Source of the DNA: Chlorobium ferrooxidans DSM 13031
Lineage (GTDB): Bacteria; Bacteroidota; Chlorobiia; Chlorobiales; Chlorobiaceae
Assembly: GCF_000168715.1 (NCBI RefSeq)
Contig: NZ_AASE01000009.1
Location: forward strand, 1-64,000
Direction: 5' to 3'
Length of the DNA: 64,000 nt
The position numbers and the translations under genes were made by a program. Below the pieces are notes generated by a model that was given only the letters and a program-made list of their open reading frames with translations, did no database searches and was not told the DNA's origin. Of this stretch, positions 28,755 through 36,153 are shown piece by piece (positions within the stretch are counted from its first letter, which is position 1; each line of letters starts with the position of its first letter).

Positions 28755-29558
28755 CTATTTATCATTAAACTCAATCGGTTTTTCAATGACCTGAACAACA
28801 AAATCTTCAGAGACAAATGGTAAATATGTTTTAAATAATTGCTTAATCTTACGACTTTTCACCTCTATCCCATTAGCTTTTAACTGTTCTTTATATTCGT
28901 CGACAATATCCAAATATTCAATAAAATAACGTATATTATTAGGCGTAACAATATACAACTGAAGAAATTCATCTATATCCCGAACAAAACGAATGGTGAT
29001 CGCGATGATTGTAGAAGCATCTTTAAGGGTTATTTTTCTTTCTGAAAAATGCGCCAATGTTTCAGAGATATCAATATTCGCATGATTTGATCTAATTTTA
29101 TCCTGATTATCAATTAATATTTTTTCTTGGTTGTCACTTAACTTTGCTTTTGATGAGTGATGAACAATCCTGTTTCTCCAATGAATAAGAAGAATTACTA
29201 TTGGTGCCCAGTAAACCTCTTTTAGTTGTATCTGTTTTGATAGCTTATCAACCTTGTCTGCTGCTTTCTCTTCTTGCATTGCTGCTTTCATAGACGAAGG
29301 CGCTGCAGGATGATTTAAAACATATTTAAGATATTGGAGTAGTGCTTCTTCAATAAAAACCAGTGCCGACTCGACTGCAAACTGACGTGCAGTACGAGAT
29401 GAAGCACAAGGATCTTTTGTATTCCAAGATATCGTAAGGTCATCAGGTTTTTCATATTTTCCTGTTCCTACTCCATGCAGCCCAACACATATAGTATTCA
29501 TTGAATGAACTGCGCGACCTACGGTTTTAAGAAACTCTGTAAGACCCAAACTTTCCAT
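28755..29558 (-). CDS. second HEPN-like protein, behind a tRNA-like sequence
   Basis: The start is placed at the ATG of MESLGLTEFLK (267 aa). An upstream in-frame ATG at 29597 would read through the T arm of a tRNA-like sequence and is rejected. The HEPN motif R-x4-H appears as RNRIVH at residues 128-133 in the context IHWRNRIVHHSS. Flanking long helices (FIEEALLQYLKYVL and DEFLQLYIV) fit the fold. It is not obviously homologous to the 28084-28605 protein outside the motif. The two operons converge with 149 bp between stops. Its 5' end lies only 14 bases from the tRNA-like element, so both probably lie on one transcript. Confidence 0.68.
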   Translation of the reverse strand: MESLGLTEFLKTVGRAVHSMNTICVGLHGVGTGKYEKPDDLTISWNTKDPCASSRTARQFAVESALVFIEEALLQYLKYVLNHPAAPSSMKAAMQEEKAADKVDKLSKQIQLKEVYWAPIVILLIHWRNRIVHHSSKAKLSDNQEKILIDNQDKIRSNHANIDISETLAHFSERKITLKDASTIIAITIRFVRDIDEFLQLYIVTPNNIRYFIEYLDIVDEYKEQLKANGIEVKSRKIKQLFKTYLPFVSEDFVVQVIEKPIEFNDK

Positions 29559-29571
29559 AATGTAACTTTTG

Positions 29572-29656
29572 ATGTGTCGTGGGGATTCGAACCTCAATTT
29601 TCTGCTTTAAATAACTGCTGTAATCGGCAGACGTCTTACCTTTAGACGACGACACA
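29572..29656 (-). ncRNA. tRNA-like sequence with aberrant anticodon arm
   Basis: The minus strand has a perfect 7-bp acceptor stem (TGTGTCG, 29650-29656, with 29573-29579) and a D arm GTCT-AAAGGTA-AGAC with the GG pair. The T arm has loop TTCGAAT and four of five stem pairs. The anticodon arm is abnormal. One reading is CTGC-CGATTACA-GCAG with an 8-base loop and a 17-base variable region. The other is TCTGC-N21-GCAGA with a 4-base variable region. Neither gives a clear anticodon. CCA is not encoded. It could be a pseudogene, a divergent mobile-element tRNA or a decoy RNA for the HEPN protein. Confidence 0.65.
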
Positions 29657-29925
29657 CATTGTCTATCGTGAATTGATATTTTTCATAAGAAGCAAATATT
29701 AGCCTTAAAGTACAGAGATTTCCTGCGATTTATCAGCAAAAGCCCGAGAAAAGTCTTTTCGTTTTGAAAATATTCGTTAAAAGGGTCTCTTCATAACCGC
29801 CAGCTTCATTGACAGTTACCTCAATCACGCCCACTGCATCCGAGCTAAGCGTTCACGCCTCCCCCTGCCATAATTAAAAGCCTGTATCAGAATTGAGCTG
29901 ATTGGTCATCAAGTCATGGAAGGGA

Positions 29926-30699
29926 TTATGCCTTGAACCGCTCCTCGTTGTGATATCGTAAAAACTCACAATCAGGTAAAAATCGGCGAGGCGGGATTAT
30001 TTCCCGACCATCGTATTGCAGGAAGTAGGTTTGAATTGATGGGTTTTGTTTCTGCTCTTTGAGTAAGCTGGAAATCCGGATTTTGTACTCTGGCGTTATG
30101 GTAATGAGCCCTGATTCAAAGGCTTTGTCGTGCAGGGCATTCATTGCGATGCCGTTCCTCGGGTTGAGCCGGTTCTTTTCGTCACTGCTCCACGGTTTGA
30201 TATGACCGGCAATAAGCAGTTCACTATTCTGGAGTCCGGTAATGCAGCAGGTGCTTTTGTAGGAGGATAGAACCATACTCCTGAAAAACGACTGATTCAC
30301 CCTTGCTCGAACAATCCTCTCTCTCTCCTTTCCCTCTTTCGGCAGTTCATCTTCATCAATTGAGTTGATCTTCTCAACCGTAGAATGCTCAAACGATGCC
30401 CTGAGTTTTTCACTTTCAAACGGAAGCTCATCCCAGTTCTGGTAAAACTCCTCCCAGATCTCCCTATCCAGCTTACTCCGGTTAGGCGCACCTTTAATCC
30501 CTCTTGCTTGTAGAGAGGGATCTAAACTCGAAAAATTCCCCAGCTTGTACGACACCGCACCCGGAGTTCGGCCAATTAATGCTGCCAGCTTGATGATCTC
30601 TGGATTATGAGCATGCAGGCGACCAAAGGGGAGCTTACAATAGAGGTTTATTGCAAGAATAAGTTCGTCTCTTGACCAGAGTTTCTCTCCTGCTTTCAT
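29926..30699 (-). CDS. HNH endonuclease-family protein
   Basis: The 257-aa product has the C-terminal HNH_2-type nuclease pattern: YKSTCCITGLQNSELLIAGH (histidine at the end), IKPWSSDE, and NPRNGIAMNALHDKAFESGL. These supply the H, N and H of the site. The N-terminal 90 residues (WSRDELILAINLYCKLPFG, then LAALIGRTPGAVSYKLGNF) look like a SANT/HTH-type DNA-recognition domain. Relatives include restriction-like enzymes and stand-alone defence nucleases. No methyltransferase lies nearby. It is separated from the tRNA-like element by 270 bases without a recognised gene. Confidence 0.85.
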   Translation of the reverse strand: MKAGEKLWSRDELILAINLYCKLPFGRLHAHNPEIIKLAALIGRTPGAVSYKLGNFSSLDPSLQARGIKGAPNRSKLDREIWEEFYQNWDELPFESEKLRASFEHSTVEKINSIDEDELPKEGKERERIVRARVNQSFFRSMVLSSYKSTCCITGLQNSELLIAGHIKPWSSDEKNRLNPRNGIAMNALHDKAFESGLITITPEYKIRISSLLKEQKQNPSIQTYFLQYDGREIIPPRRFLPDCEFLRYHNEERFKA

Positions 30700-30839
30700 G
30701 TGGGTGCCGATTATTTAAACACAAGGGAATCACCGAGATAACACACTACCCAAGATAGAACATCCCCGCCATCCAGAAAAACAAATTCCAGGATGTCATT
30801 GATTTCGCATAGTTCTAGAGAATAGGAAGTAAAAAGGCA

Positions 30840-32315
30840 CTATTGTTTGCCTTGATAAAGATTGGGTCGAGCACGTCGCTCATATGCCTCAAGCCAAGTT
30901 TGTATTCGATCTGGATGTTGGGCAAGATGAGGAGGAAGCATGAACGTTATGGCGCTATTATCAATCCCATTCGGTGCAGTGAGCATAACTACTTTTTTAA
31001 TCGCAAAAACAATATCGGAGAGATAAAGAAGATCTTCGTCAGACAAACTGGATGAGGCTCTAAACCACCGTTCACTTGTGATAAATTCAACTTCATCAAT
31101 ATCCTCAATCTTCAAGAGCCTATCACTAATCGCTTTATTCCAAAGCCTTGATCCAGGCGTAACCAAATGCCACTGAAGATAAATCTGAATCCCCCATGTA
31201 AGTGAAAGATGGGCTATTCGGCTAATATTTTCCCTTATATCCTGTTTAGTTTCCCAGGGAAATCCAATGATAAATGAAAACACGCTGTCTTTTGCAATTC
31301 CATACTTATGCACAAGTTTTGCACACTTTTCAATGCTTTCAGGGCTGATATTTTTACCGATACGTAGAAGTGTATCAGGGAGAAACGATTCTGCACCTAC
31401 GAGTACCCCTTTCGTATATGGAGCAATAGCTTCGAGTAGTTCCTCATTCAATAAGTCCGTCACCCTTGCATCGTAAGTTGCTTGGAAATCAAGACTCCTG
31501 TCAGAGATAATTTTAGATATTGCAATTGCGCGAGCATTATCTGATGTAAAGCAATCATCTACGATAGTGAAATAACGGTAGAGTGTTTTAGCCCGAGCTG
31601 ACTCCAAAAGCTCTATTTTATCAACAAAACGTTCAGGAGACATTGGACGCCAGCTTTTTTTGAAGGGGACCGCACAAAATGCACAGTTTCCAAAACATCC
31701 CCTTGAAGACTCAATGGTCAGTGATCGATATTGCTTTTCAGCAAGCCGGTCATATAATGGCAATGGAAGGTCATCAAGTTCCTGAGAGGTAAGCAGTTCA
31801 GCTATTTGGTTTTGAATGATGTTCCCACTTGCTGTTTTGATAACCAGGCCAGGAACCCTCTCAAAGCCAGTCCCATCACGAATGGCACTTAATAAGGGGA
31901 TCAACGTTTTTTCCCCTTCACCGCGTATGATGTAATCAATGGGATATCGCCTGAGAATATCTTCAGCAAACAAGGTTGCATGAATACCACCCAAAACAAT
32001 GATAACACGTGGGTTTCTTCTCTTTAACCAGCAAGCCAGGAGGGCACATCCCGGCCAGTTTGTTGAGTTTGATGATAGAAAAATTATGTCATAAGCCTCA
32101 AGTTCTTCTGCTATTTTTTCCTCAAAAGACGCCCGACAAACCAAATCAACAACAGTAACATCAATGTCGTGACTTTCGAGAACACCAGCGAGAAGATTCG
32201 GTCCAAGGTGCGGATTGCTCCGCACCCTGTCTAAATAACCTGGACGCAGAATTTCTCCATCCCACTCAATAATTGGAGTAATAACAAAAGCAATTCTGTA
32301 TTCTTCGCAGCCCAA
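30840..32315 (-). CDS. cobalamin-binding-type radical SAM enzyme, putative RiPP maturase
   Basis: The 491-aa product has an N-terminal B12-binding-like Rossmann domain (about 1-150; LGGIHATLFAEDILRRYPID, then RGEGE) and a radical SAM domain with cluster cysteines 207, 211 and 214 in RGCFGNCAFCAVPF. Such enzymes methylate, epimerise or otherwise modify unreactive carbons. The best start is a TTG at 32315, directly after the stop of a small gene that looks like a peptide precursor; no ATG precedes the conserved region. The tight pairing suggests the peptide is its substrate. Alternatives are a hopanoid- or lipid-type B12-rSAM or a BchE-like cyclase, but those lack a precursor gene. Confidence 0.85.
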   Translation of the reverse strand: MGCEEYRIAFVITPIIEWDGEILRPGYLDRVRSNPHLGPNLLAGVLESHDIDVTVVDLVCRASFEEKIAEELEAYDIIFLSSNSTNWPGCALLACWLKRRNPRVIIVLGGIHATLFAEDILRRYPIDYIIRGEGEKTLIPLLSAIRDGTGFERVPGLVIKTASGNIIQNQIAELLTSQELDDLPLPLYDRLAEKQYRSLTIESSRGCFGNCAFCAVPFKKSWRPMSPERFVDKIELLESARAKTLYRYFTIVDDCFTSDNARAIAISKIISDRSLDFQATYDARVTDLLNEELLEAIAPYTKGVLVGAESFLPDTLLRIGKNISPESIEKCAKLVHKYGIAKDSVFSFIIGFPWETKQDIRENISRIAHLSLTWGIQIYLQWHLVTPGSRLWNKAISDRLLKIEDIDEVEFITSERWFRASSSLSDEDLLYLSDIVFAIKKVVMLTAPNGIDNSAITFMLPPHLAQHPDRIQTWLEAYERRARPNLYQGKQ

Positions 32316-32320
32316 AACCT

Positions 32321-32629
32321 CTATTCTGCTGGTTGTGCTGTAGCCACAACAATAACCGCAGCTATTACTGCAACTGCAGCAGGATTTTTTGTATGAGGAA
32401 CCATTCCACTGACAAATGCTCCCACGTTTTCCGCATTGAGCTTTTTCACAGTATCAGCGTCAATCTTGATACCCTCTTTCTGAAGAATATCCACATATTC
32501 TCGACTGAAACGAGCTCGGAATTTATCATCAAAAACAAGGCTATCAATAAGAGTAGCCATTTGTTTTTTAGTGGTATTAACCTTCACTCCCCCGCGTTCA
32601 AATGCGATATGGTCAGTTTCGTTTTGCAT
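32321..32629 (-). CDS. putative RiPP precursor with Ala/Val/Ile-rich core
   Basis: The 102-aa product starts after a strong AAAGGAGGGG ribosome-binding sequence. Residues 22-68 (IDSLVFDDKFRARFSREYVD, then ILQKEGIKIDADTVKKL) resemble helical Nif11/NHLP-type RiPP leaders, in which an FR-x2-F block precedes a GI motif. The C-terminal 21 residues (82-102) are highly hydrophobic: 15 of 21 are Ala, Val or Ile (PAAVAVIAAVIVVATAQ). There is no Cys, so lanthionine or thioether chemistry is excluded. Unactivated aliphatic side chains are the kind of target that cobalamin-type radical SAM enzymes modify. No transporter or leader peptidase gene is adjacent. The role as a precursor is inference. Confidence 0.75.
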   Translation of the reverse strand: MQNETDHIAFERGGVKVNTTKKQMATLIDSLVFDDKFRARFSREYVDILQKEGIKIDADTVKKLNAENVGAFVSGMVPHTKNPAAVAVIAAVIVVATAQPAE

Positions 32630-33246
32630 AATTCATCCCCTCCTTTGAATAAATGTTGATCCGCTTTATGCACCTTAACCTTTAAAACTTTGCCTGATCA
32701 TAAAAGCTAACAATCTAGCTCCCAATGACTTTCTCAGACAAATACAAACTTTTGTAGCATAAATTTACTTATTCAATACACTTATTTCAAAATATTTCAA
32801 CAAAACAAACACACTTTTTGATGTAATAAGGAAAACAAGAAACTGTCACAGGAGAAAGAGAAAATCATGCCAATCCAGGCTTGGCATACATCTATTCAGG
32901 GACGTAAGTGACGGAGGTAACGAAACACAGGAAGGACAATCCGGGATGCTCTTCTTCTGCCAACAGCCCGATCTTACGGGGCTGAAGTACCATAAAATGG
33001 TTCAGGCTTCAGGAATATGGAACTGAACGGCAGCCTGAAGGAGGGGGCGAGCGGTAATCCGGTAGCGGGAAGCGGGAAGCGGAAAAAGCTCCTGAAACCG
33101 CATCATCAATAGCTAATATTCAGGGACGTAAGTGACGGAGGTAACAAAATAACATGGACGGGTTATAACTCAATTCCGGGGCGGTGTGCATTACTGTCAG
33201 AAACCGGAGAATCTGAACGGTCAGATGAGCTGTGCAGTGCTTTGCT
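32630..33246. other. gene-poor stretch with direct repeats, promoter region of the RiPP-like pair
   Basis: No gene is supported. 32700-32880 is AT-rich and should contain the promoter for the minus-strand precursor gene. Two identical 29-base direct repeats (32893-32921 and 33117-33145, containing GGGACGTAAGTGACGGAGG) lie 224 bases apart. 33189-33275 resembles 34725-34793 on the other side of the AbiE genes. Confidence 0.6.
32893..33145 (+). repeat. 29-base direct repeat pair GGGACGTAAGTGACGGAGG...
   Basis: Copies at 32893-32921 and 33117-33145 are identical over 29 bases (TATTCAGGGACGTAAGTGAC and the next nine). A third copy with one change lies on the minus strand at 25454-25475. Spacing and orientation do not fit a CRISPR array. 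They may be remnants of a mobile-element end or a genome-wide dispersed repeat. Confidence 0.7.
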
Positions 33247-34174
33247 TCATGCCTTTAAAAATTGATCCACAAGGGCTTGGAGTGCATTTAACCCCGTTAT
33301 GAAATCCGGTGCTTCTCCTTCCGCAGCATAGGAAACTCCTTTGACGAACAAATCATATTCGCGCGGATATTCCTTATCTGAATTCAGGATGCTCAACATA
33401 AGCTGAAATTTCTCAGCCATTGAGTAGGCTGCAAACTCAGGATTTTTTCTCAAACGGCCTTCATCTTCAAGCATCGAGGCCGCAACAAGGTCAACAAAAT
33501 TTTCATCAAAAAGGGCCAGCTTTTTGAGCAATGCCAGATCATGAATATGCTGTACAAGAGCTCGATCATCATTTTCACTACCGCGGATTCTGGTTGGAAT
33601 TCGCCATGCAAGCGCACTCAGTTTATCGGCGGCACTTTCAACAGGATCGATTGAAAGAACACTTTCAGCTTCCGGAGGGCTTTTGGTGATGGTATTCACG
33701 AAGGAGGAAACGGGAAGCAAAATCCCTTTGCGCTGTGTAGCTTTGACTGATATTTCTATCTGGACATGAGGTCGAATTGCGACAGGGGTAGTAAAATAAC
33801 TTGGATAGTCGAACTCAATCACGATGAACCGGTTATCATTCAGGGCCGTAATATGATGATTCTCCAGAGGAAAATCGTTCAGGCACAAATGCTGAATCAC
33901 TTCGTGCTTAAACCTGGATAAAGAGCTGCGGTTTTGCTGATCTTTCAGCGCAATAACCCTGAAATCCACATCTTCAGAAAAACGCTGGATAAGGTTATGT
34001 GCTTTTGATAAAAGCAGTTCCTCCCGTAAAGACAAATGCAAACCCCTCCTATTTAAACTCAAACAGAGAGGAAATCACTTGCGTGACAAACCAATCCTTC
34101 TCGACAAATGCCGCATCAATTGCTTTGATTTCTGCGACACCTTCAAAAAGCTCCTGTTCAGGCCGCTCGTTCAT
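33247..34174 (-). pseudogene. abiEii: AbiEii-type toxin gene broken by a nonsense codon and a frameshift
   Basis: Starting at the ATG at 34174, the frame reads MNERPEQELFEGVAEIKAID and on to LFEFK, then TAG at 34049-34051. The same frame resumes as EGFAFVFTGGTA, the start of the AbiEii nucleotidyltransferase site. It then needs a one-base shift in the T run at 34010-34013 (minus strand) to continue as SKAHNLIQRFSEDVDFRV and the remaining 250 residues of the domain. Intact AbiEii proteins transfer nucleotides to tRNA acceptor ends and are toxic. Here the toxin should be inactive. The 5' end overlaps abiEi by 17 bases, as in intact AbiE operons. Confidence 0.85.
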
Positions 34175-34574
34175 AGCTGATGTATGCTCCCTGATAGCCA
34201 AGCTTTCGACTGACACGGCCCTTTACACCGATTAATCGGCCTGTAGGTACCTGCGTTGTCTTGCCTGCATTATAGTCTTGTTCAAGACGGGATGGCGCAG
34301 TCTTGATTCCCAGGCGCGCAAGCGCTTCTTTAGCCAATACCGGTAACGGCGCCACGGGAACGATTATCCCGTTTATGGGTGACGTTTTCGCCTTTGCGTA
34401 GACACCATAACCAAGGCGGATCAGACACCCCTTTTTCGTCAAATTTCTGAGCGCCCTTCCCACCTGATCGTAGTCATTACTTAAATCTTTAAAATCATCA
34501 CGAACAAAAACAGCGCATTTCTTTCTCGCTATTCGTGCCGTAATCCGGGACTCAATACTCCTGTATCTGCTCAT
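34158..34574 (-). CDS. abiEi: AbiEi-like antitoxin (DUF6088 type)
   Basis: The start at 34574 gives 138 aa (MSRYRSIESRITARIARKK, quoted in part); an upstream in-frame ATG lies inside the presumed operator. The N-terminal winged helix (FVRDDFKDLSNDYDQVGRAL, then RNLTKKGCLIRLGYGVYAK) matches the DNA-binding domain of AbiEi antitoxins. The C-terminal part is short. AbiEi represses its own operon and blocks AbiEii. Here the frame is intact although the partner toxin gene is broken, a pattern expected when the toxin is lost first. Two TACGACAC direct repeats lie just upstream. Confidence 0.85.
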   Translation of the reverse strand: MSRYRSIESRITARIARKKCAVFVRDDFKDLSNDYDQVGRALRNLTKKGCLIRLGYGVYAKAKTSPINGIIVPVAPLPVLAKEALARLGIKTAPSRLEQDYNAGKTTQVPTGRLIGVKGRVSRKLGYQGAYISYERAA

Positions 34575-34599
34575 TAAAAAATGTACTTTAGATGCACAT

Positions 34600-34639
34600 A
34601 AATACGACACCTTACTTATGCAAAAATACGACACTTTAG
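34600..34639 (-). promoter_or_regulatory. direct repeats upstream of abiEi, putative autoregulatory operator
   Basis: The 16-base sequence AAATACGACACCTTAC (34600-34615) recurs as AAATACGACACTTTAG (34624-34639), 24 bases apart. They lie 26-65 bases upstream of the antitoxin start, the expected position for promoter-overlapping AbiEi sites. Known AbiEi operators are inverted repeats, so a direct arrangement would be a variation. Confidence 0.4.
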
Positions 34640-35032
34640 GTATAACAACAAGCCTTTCTTTTTTTGCCGGTATTCATGCAATATAACGAGATGAAATTGT
34701 GGGAAGGCGGTAACGAAACGTATTCATTACTGTCAGAAACCGGCATATCTGATATCTCAGGAAAGCTGTGCTTCAGCCCTTTAAAAATCGAATCGGCTAC
34801 CTGTGCCGGAAATCCGGCTGGCCATAGCCATTTTAACCCTTTGATAAGAGATTCAAATATAACCCGCAAGGTATATTTCAGGAATATACCCCGAAAGGGA
34901 TACTGGTATACCATGCCTGTTCGTTTCATTCAGAAGCGAACAGCATCAAGTTCCAAAGAGATCGGAAGCTGAAAAACGGGTCGGCCCGGTTCTCCGGTTC
35001 AGAATGAGTAGGTTCCGGCGCTGAAGGGGATA
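34640..35032. other. intergenic stretch, no gene supported
   Basis: Apart from the repeat copy at 34725-34793, nothing recognisable. Two overlapping frames of about 100 codons on opposite strands (34636-34929 and 34664-34972) lack ribosome-binding sites and family resemblance. A TATTTCAGGAATATACC palindrome-like segment occurs near 34873-34890. Confidence 0.55.
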
Positions 35033-35323
35033 TTATTCAAAGGTGATCGGCAGTTCAACCAGAACAGTGGCAAGTGTGTCGGTGGATTCCAAATGGCTGT
35101 GGCGGATCTCGCCGAAGCGGATATTCGACATGCTGGAGAAGTCGCGGCTGAAGGCTTCGCGGATATACTGAAGCGAGCTGAACACTTCGTTATCGTTCGT
35201 GCCGAGCAGCTTCAGCTCTTTTACGCTGCTGAACGCAGAGAGGCAAGCCTCGACATCCTGCCTTGAGTAGCTGTCGAGAAATTGCAGGACAACGTCCAAT
35301 GCGGCCCGGCTTTTGCTGTTCAT
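35033..35323 (-). CDS. SnoaL/NTF2-like protein, short
   Basis: The 96-aa product starts with the helical pattern of NTF2-like domains (ALDVVLQFLDSYSRQDVEAC, then LSAFSSVKELKLLGTNDNE, and IREAFSRDF). NTF2-like domains are usually about 120 residues, so the last strands appear to be missing; the frame simply ends after VELPITFE. Its start overlaps the stop of the upstream membrane-protein gene by four bases (ATGA). Function is unknown; the fold binds small molecules or serves as an enzyme scaffold. Confidence 0.7.
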   Translation of the reverse strand: MNSKSRAALDVVLQFLDSYSRQDVEACLSAFSSVKELKLLGTNDNEVFSSLQYIREAFSRDFSSMSNIRFGEIRHSHLESTDTLATVLVELPITFE

Positions 35324-36126
35324 GGAGCTGTCTTGTTTGATTGCTGTGAATTCAGCATGCTCTGACGGAGTTCGAGAAGGGGTTTGTCAGCCCGGTCAAC
35401 GCGAACGAGTCCCCTGCGCGGAAACTCGATATCAAGAATCACAAATACCGTAAGTGAAACAATCGCAGCAAAGGCTACCGGATGAAACCAGTGACGCCTG
35501 TTGTTGACCGACATATTGTAGCCGACGAGCAGGGAGCTGATGAAACTCAATGCAAAAAAGAGCAGCAGAATGACAAACGGCGGATGATCAATGGTGGCAG
35601 TGGCTCTGGTGTTTGTAATATCAATCATGTTATTCAACGCTGTAAAGACAAGAATGCCGGAATGCTTCGGAAGATCAGGCCTTTCGCAGGCAGTTATTGA
35701 CTTCTGCCAGATCTCTTCCTGCAGCGCCGTACTTTTTTCAAGGTTTGCTTTTGTTGTGGCCTCATCTTCCACATTTCTGTAGGCAGAAACCCTGGTGTCG
35801 AGGTACCGGCGGAAGAGCTCCCTGACTTCCGGCTGCGTATCGGGTGGGAGCAGTTTTATACGCAGGTATGCAGTGCCAATCGCATTGGCCTCCTCGGTGA
35901 TCAGGTGGCGGCGATTTTCAAACCGCGACTCGGCCCCGGCAAAGGTAAAGGCAATAATCAGTCCGAGCAGACCGAACACGGCTCCCTCAACCGGGCCAAT
36001 CCCTTTTGCAAGACCGTCAGGGTTACGCCTGATGGTTCCGAGGCCGATACGACGCCCGAGTTCAACACTGAACAGCATACCGGCAAACAGACCGGCAAAC
36101 AACAGACAGATGATCAGGGTAAACAT
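35320..36126 (-). CDS. integral membrane protein, DUF4239 (bestrophin-like) family
   Basis: The 268-aa product has two N-terminal hydrophobic segments (LIICLLFAGLFAGMLFSVEL and GAVFGLLGLIIAFTFAGAES), a long soluble helical middle and two C-terminal ones (FVILLLFFALSFISSLLVGY and PVAFAAIVSLTVFVILDIEF). The arrangement and the EGAVFGLLGLI-x-F segment fit the bestrophin-like DUF4239 family. Channel activity is not established for that family. It is translationally coupled to the small NTF2-like gene that follows and lies 27 bases after the secreted adenosine-deaminase-like gene, so the three may form an operon. Confidence 0.8.
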   Translation of the reverse strand: MFTLIICLLFAGLFAGMLFSVELGRRIGLGTIRRNPDGLAKGIGPVEGAVFGLLGLIIAFTFAGAESRFENRRHLITEEANAIGTAYLRIKLLPPDTQPEVRELFRRYLDTRVSAYRNVEDEATTKANLEKSTALQEEIWQKSITACERPDLPKHSGILVFTALNNMIDITNTRATATIDHPPFVILLLFFALSFISSLLVGYNMSVNNRRHWFHPVAFAAIVSLTVFVILDIEFPRRGLVRVDRADKPLLELRQSMLNSQQSNKTAP

Positions 36127-36153
36127 ATCCGATAGGTTTTTGATTGTTGCCAG

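Larger units (their letters stand above)
33189..34793 (+). repeat. imperfect direct repeats flanking the AbiE genes
   Basis: A 19-base identity (CATTACTGTCAGAAACCGG) occurs at 33189-33207 and 34725-34743. Both are followed by similar sequence including AGCTGTGC and CCTTTAAAAAT, up to 33275 and 34793. The copies bracket the abiE genes. The left copy overlaps the 3' end of the toxin gene, so the right copy may be a relic of a duplicated toxin-gene end. Confidence 0.6.

Noticed and set aside
29558..29597. An upstream start for the second HEPN-like gene at the ATG at 29597.
   Set aside because: The extra 13 codons are the T arm and acceptor stem of the tRNA-like sequence, so the downstream ATG is more plausible.
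32893..33145. Direct repeats considered as a CRISPR array.
   Set aside because: Only two copies with one 195-base spacer, no cas gene in the window, and a third copy far away on the other strand.
34636..34972. Two overlapping frames of about 100 codons on opposite strands.
   Set aside because: No ribosome-binding site, no family motif, and they contain the repeat related to the toxin gene 3' end.
24990..35030. The accessory region considered as one integrated prophage or integrative element.
   Set aside because: No integrase, recombinase, transposase, portal or capsid gene and no clean direct repeats at its ends. The tRNA-like sequence lies in the middle, not at an edge.
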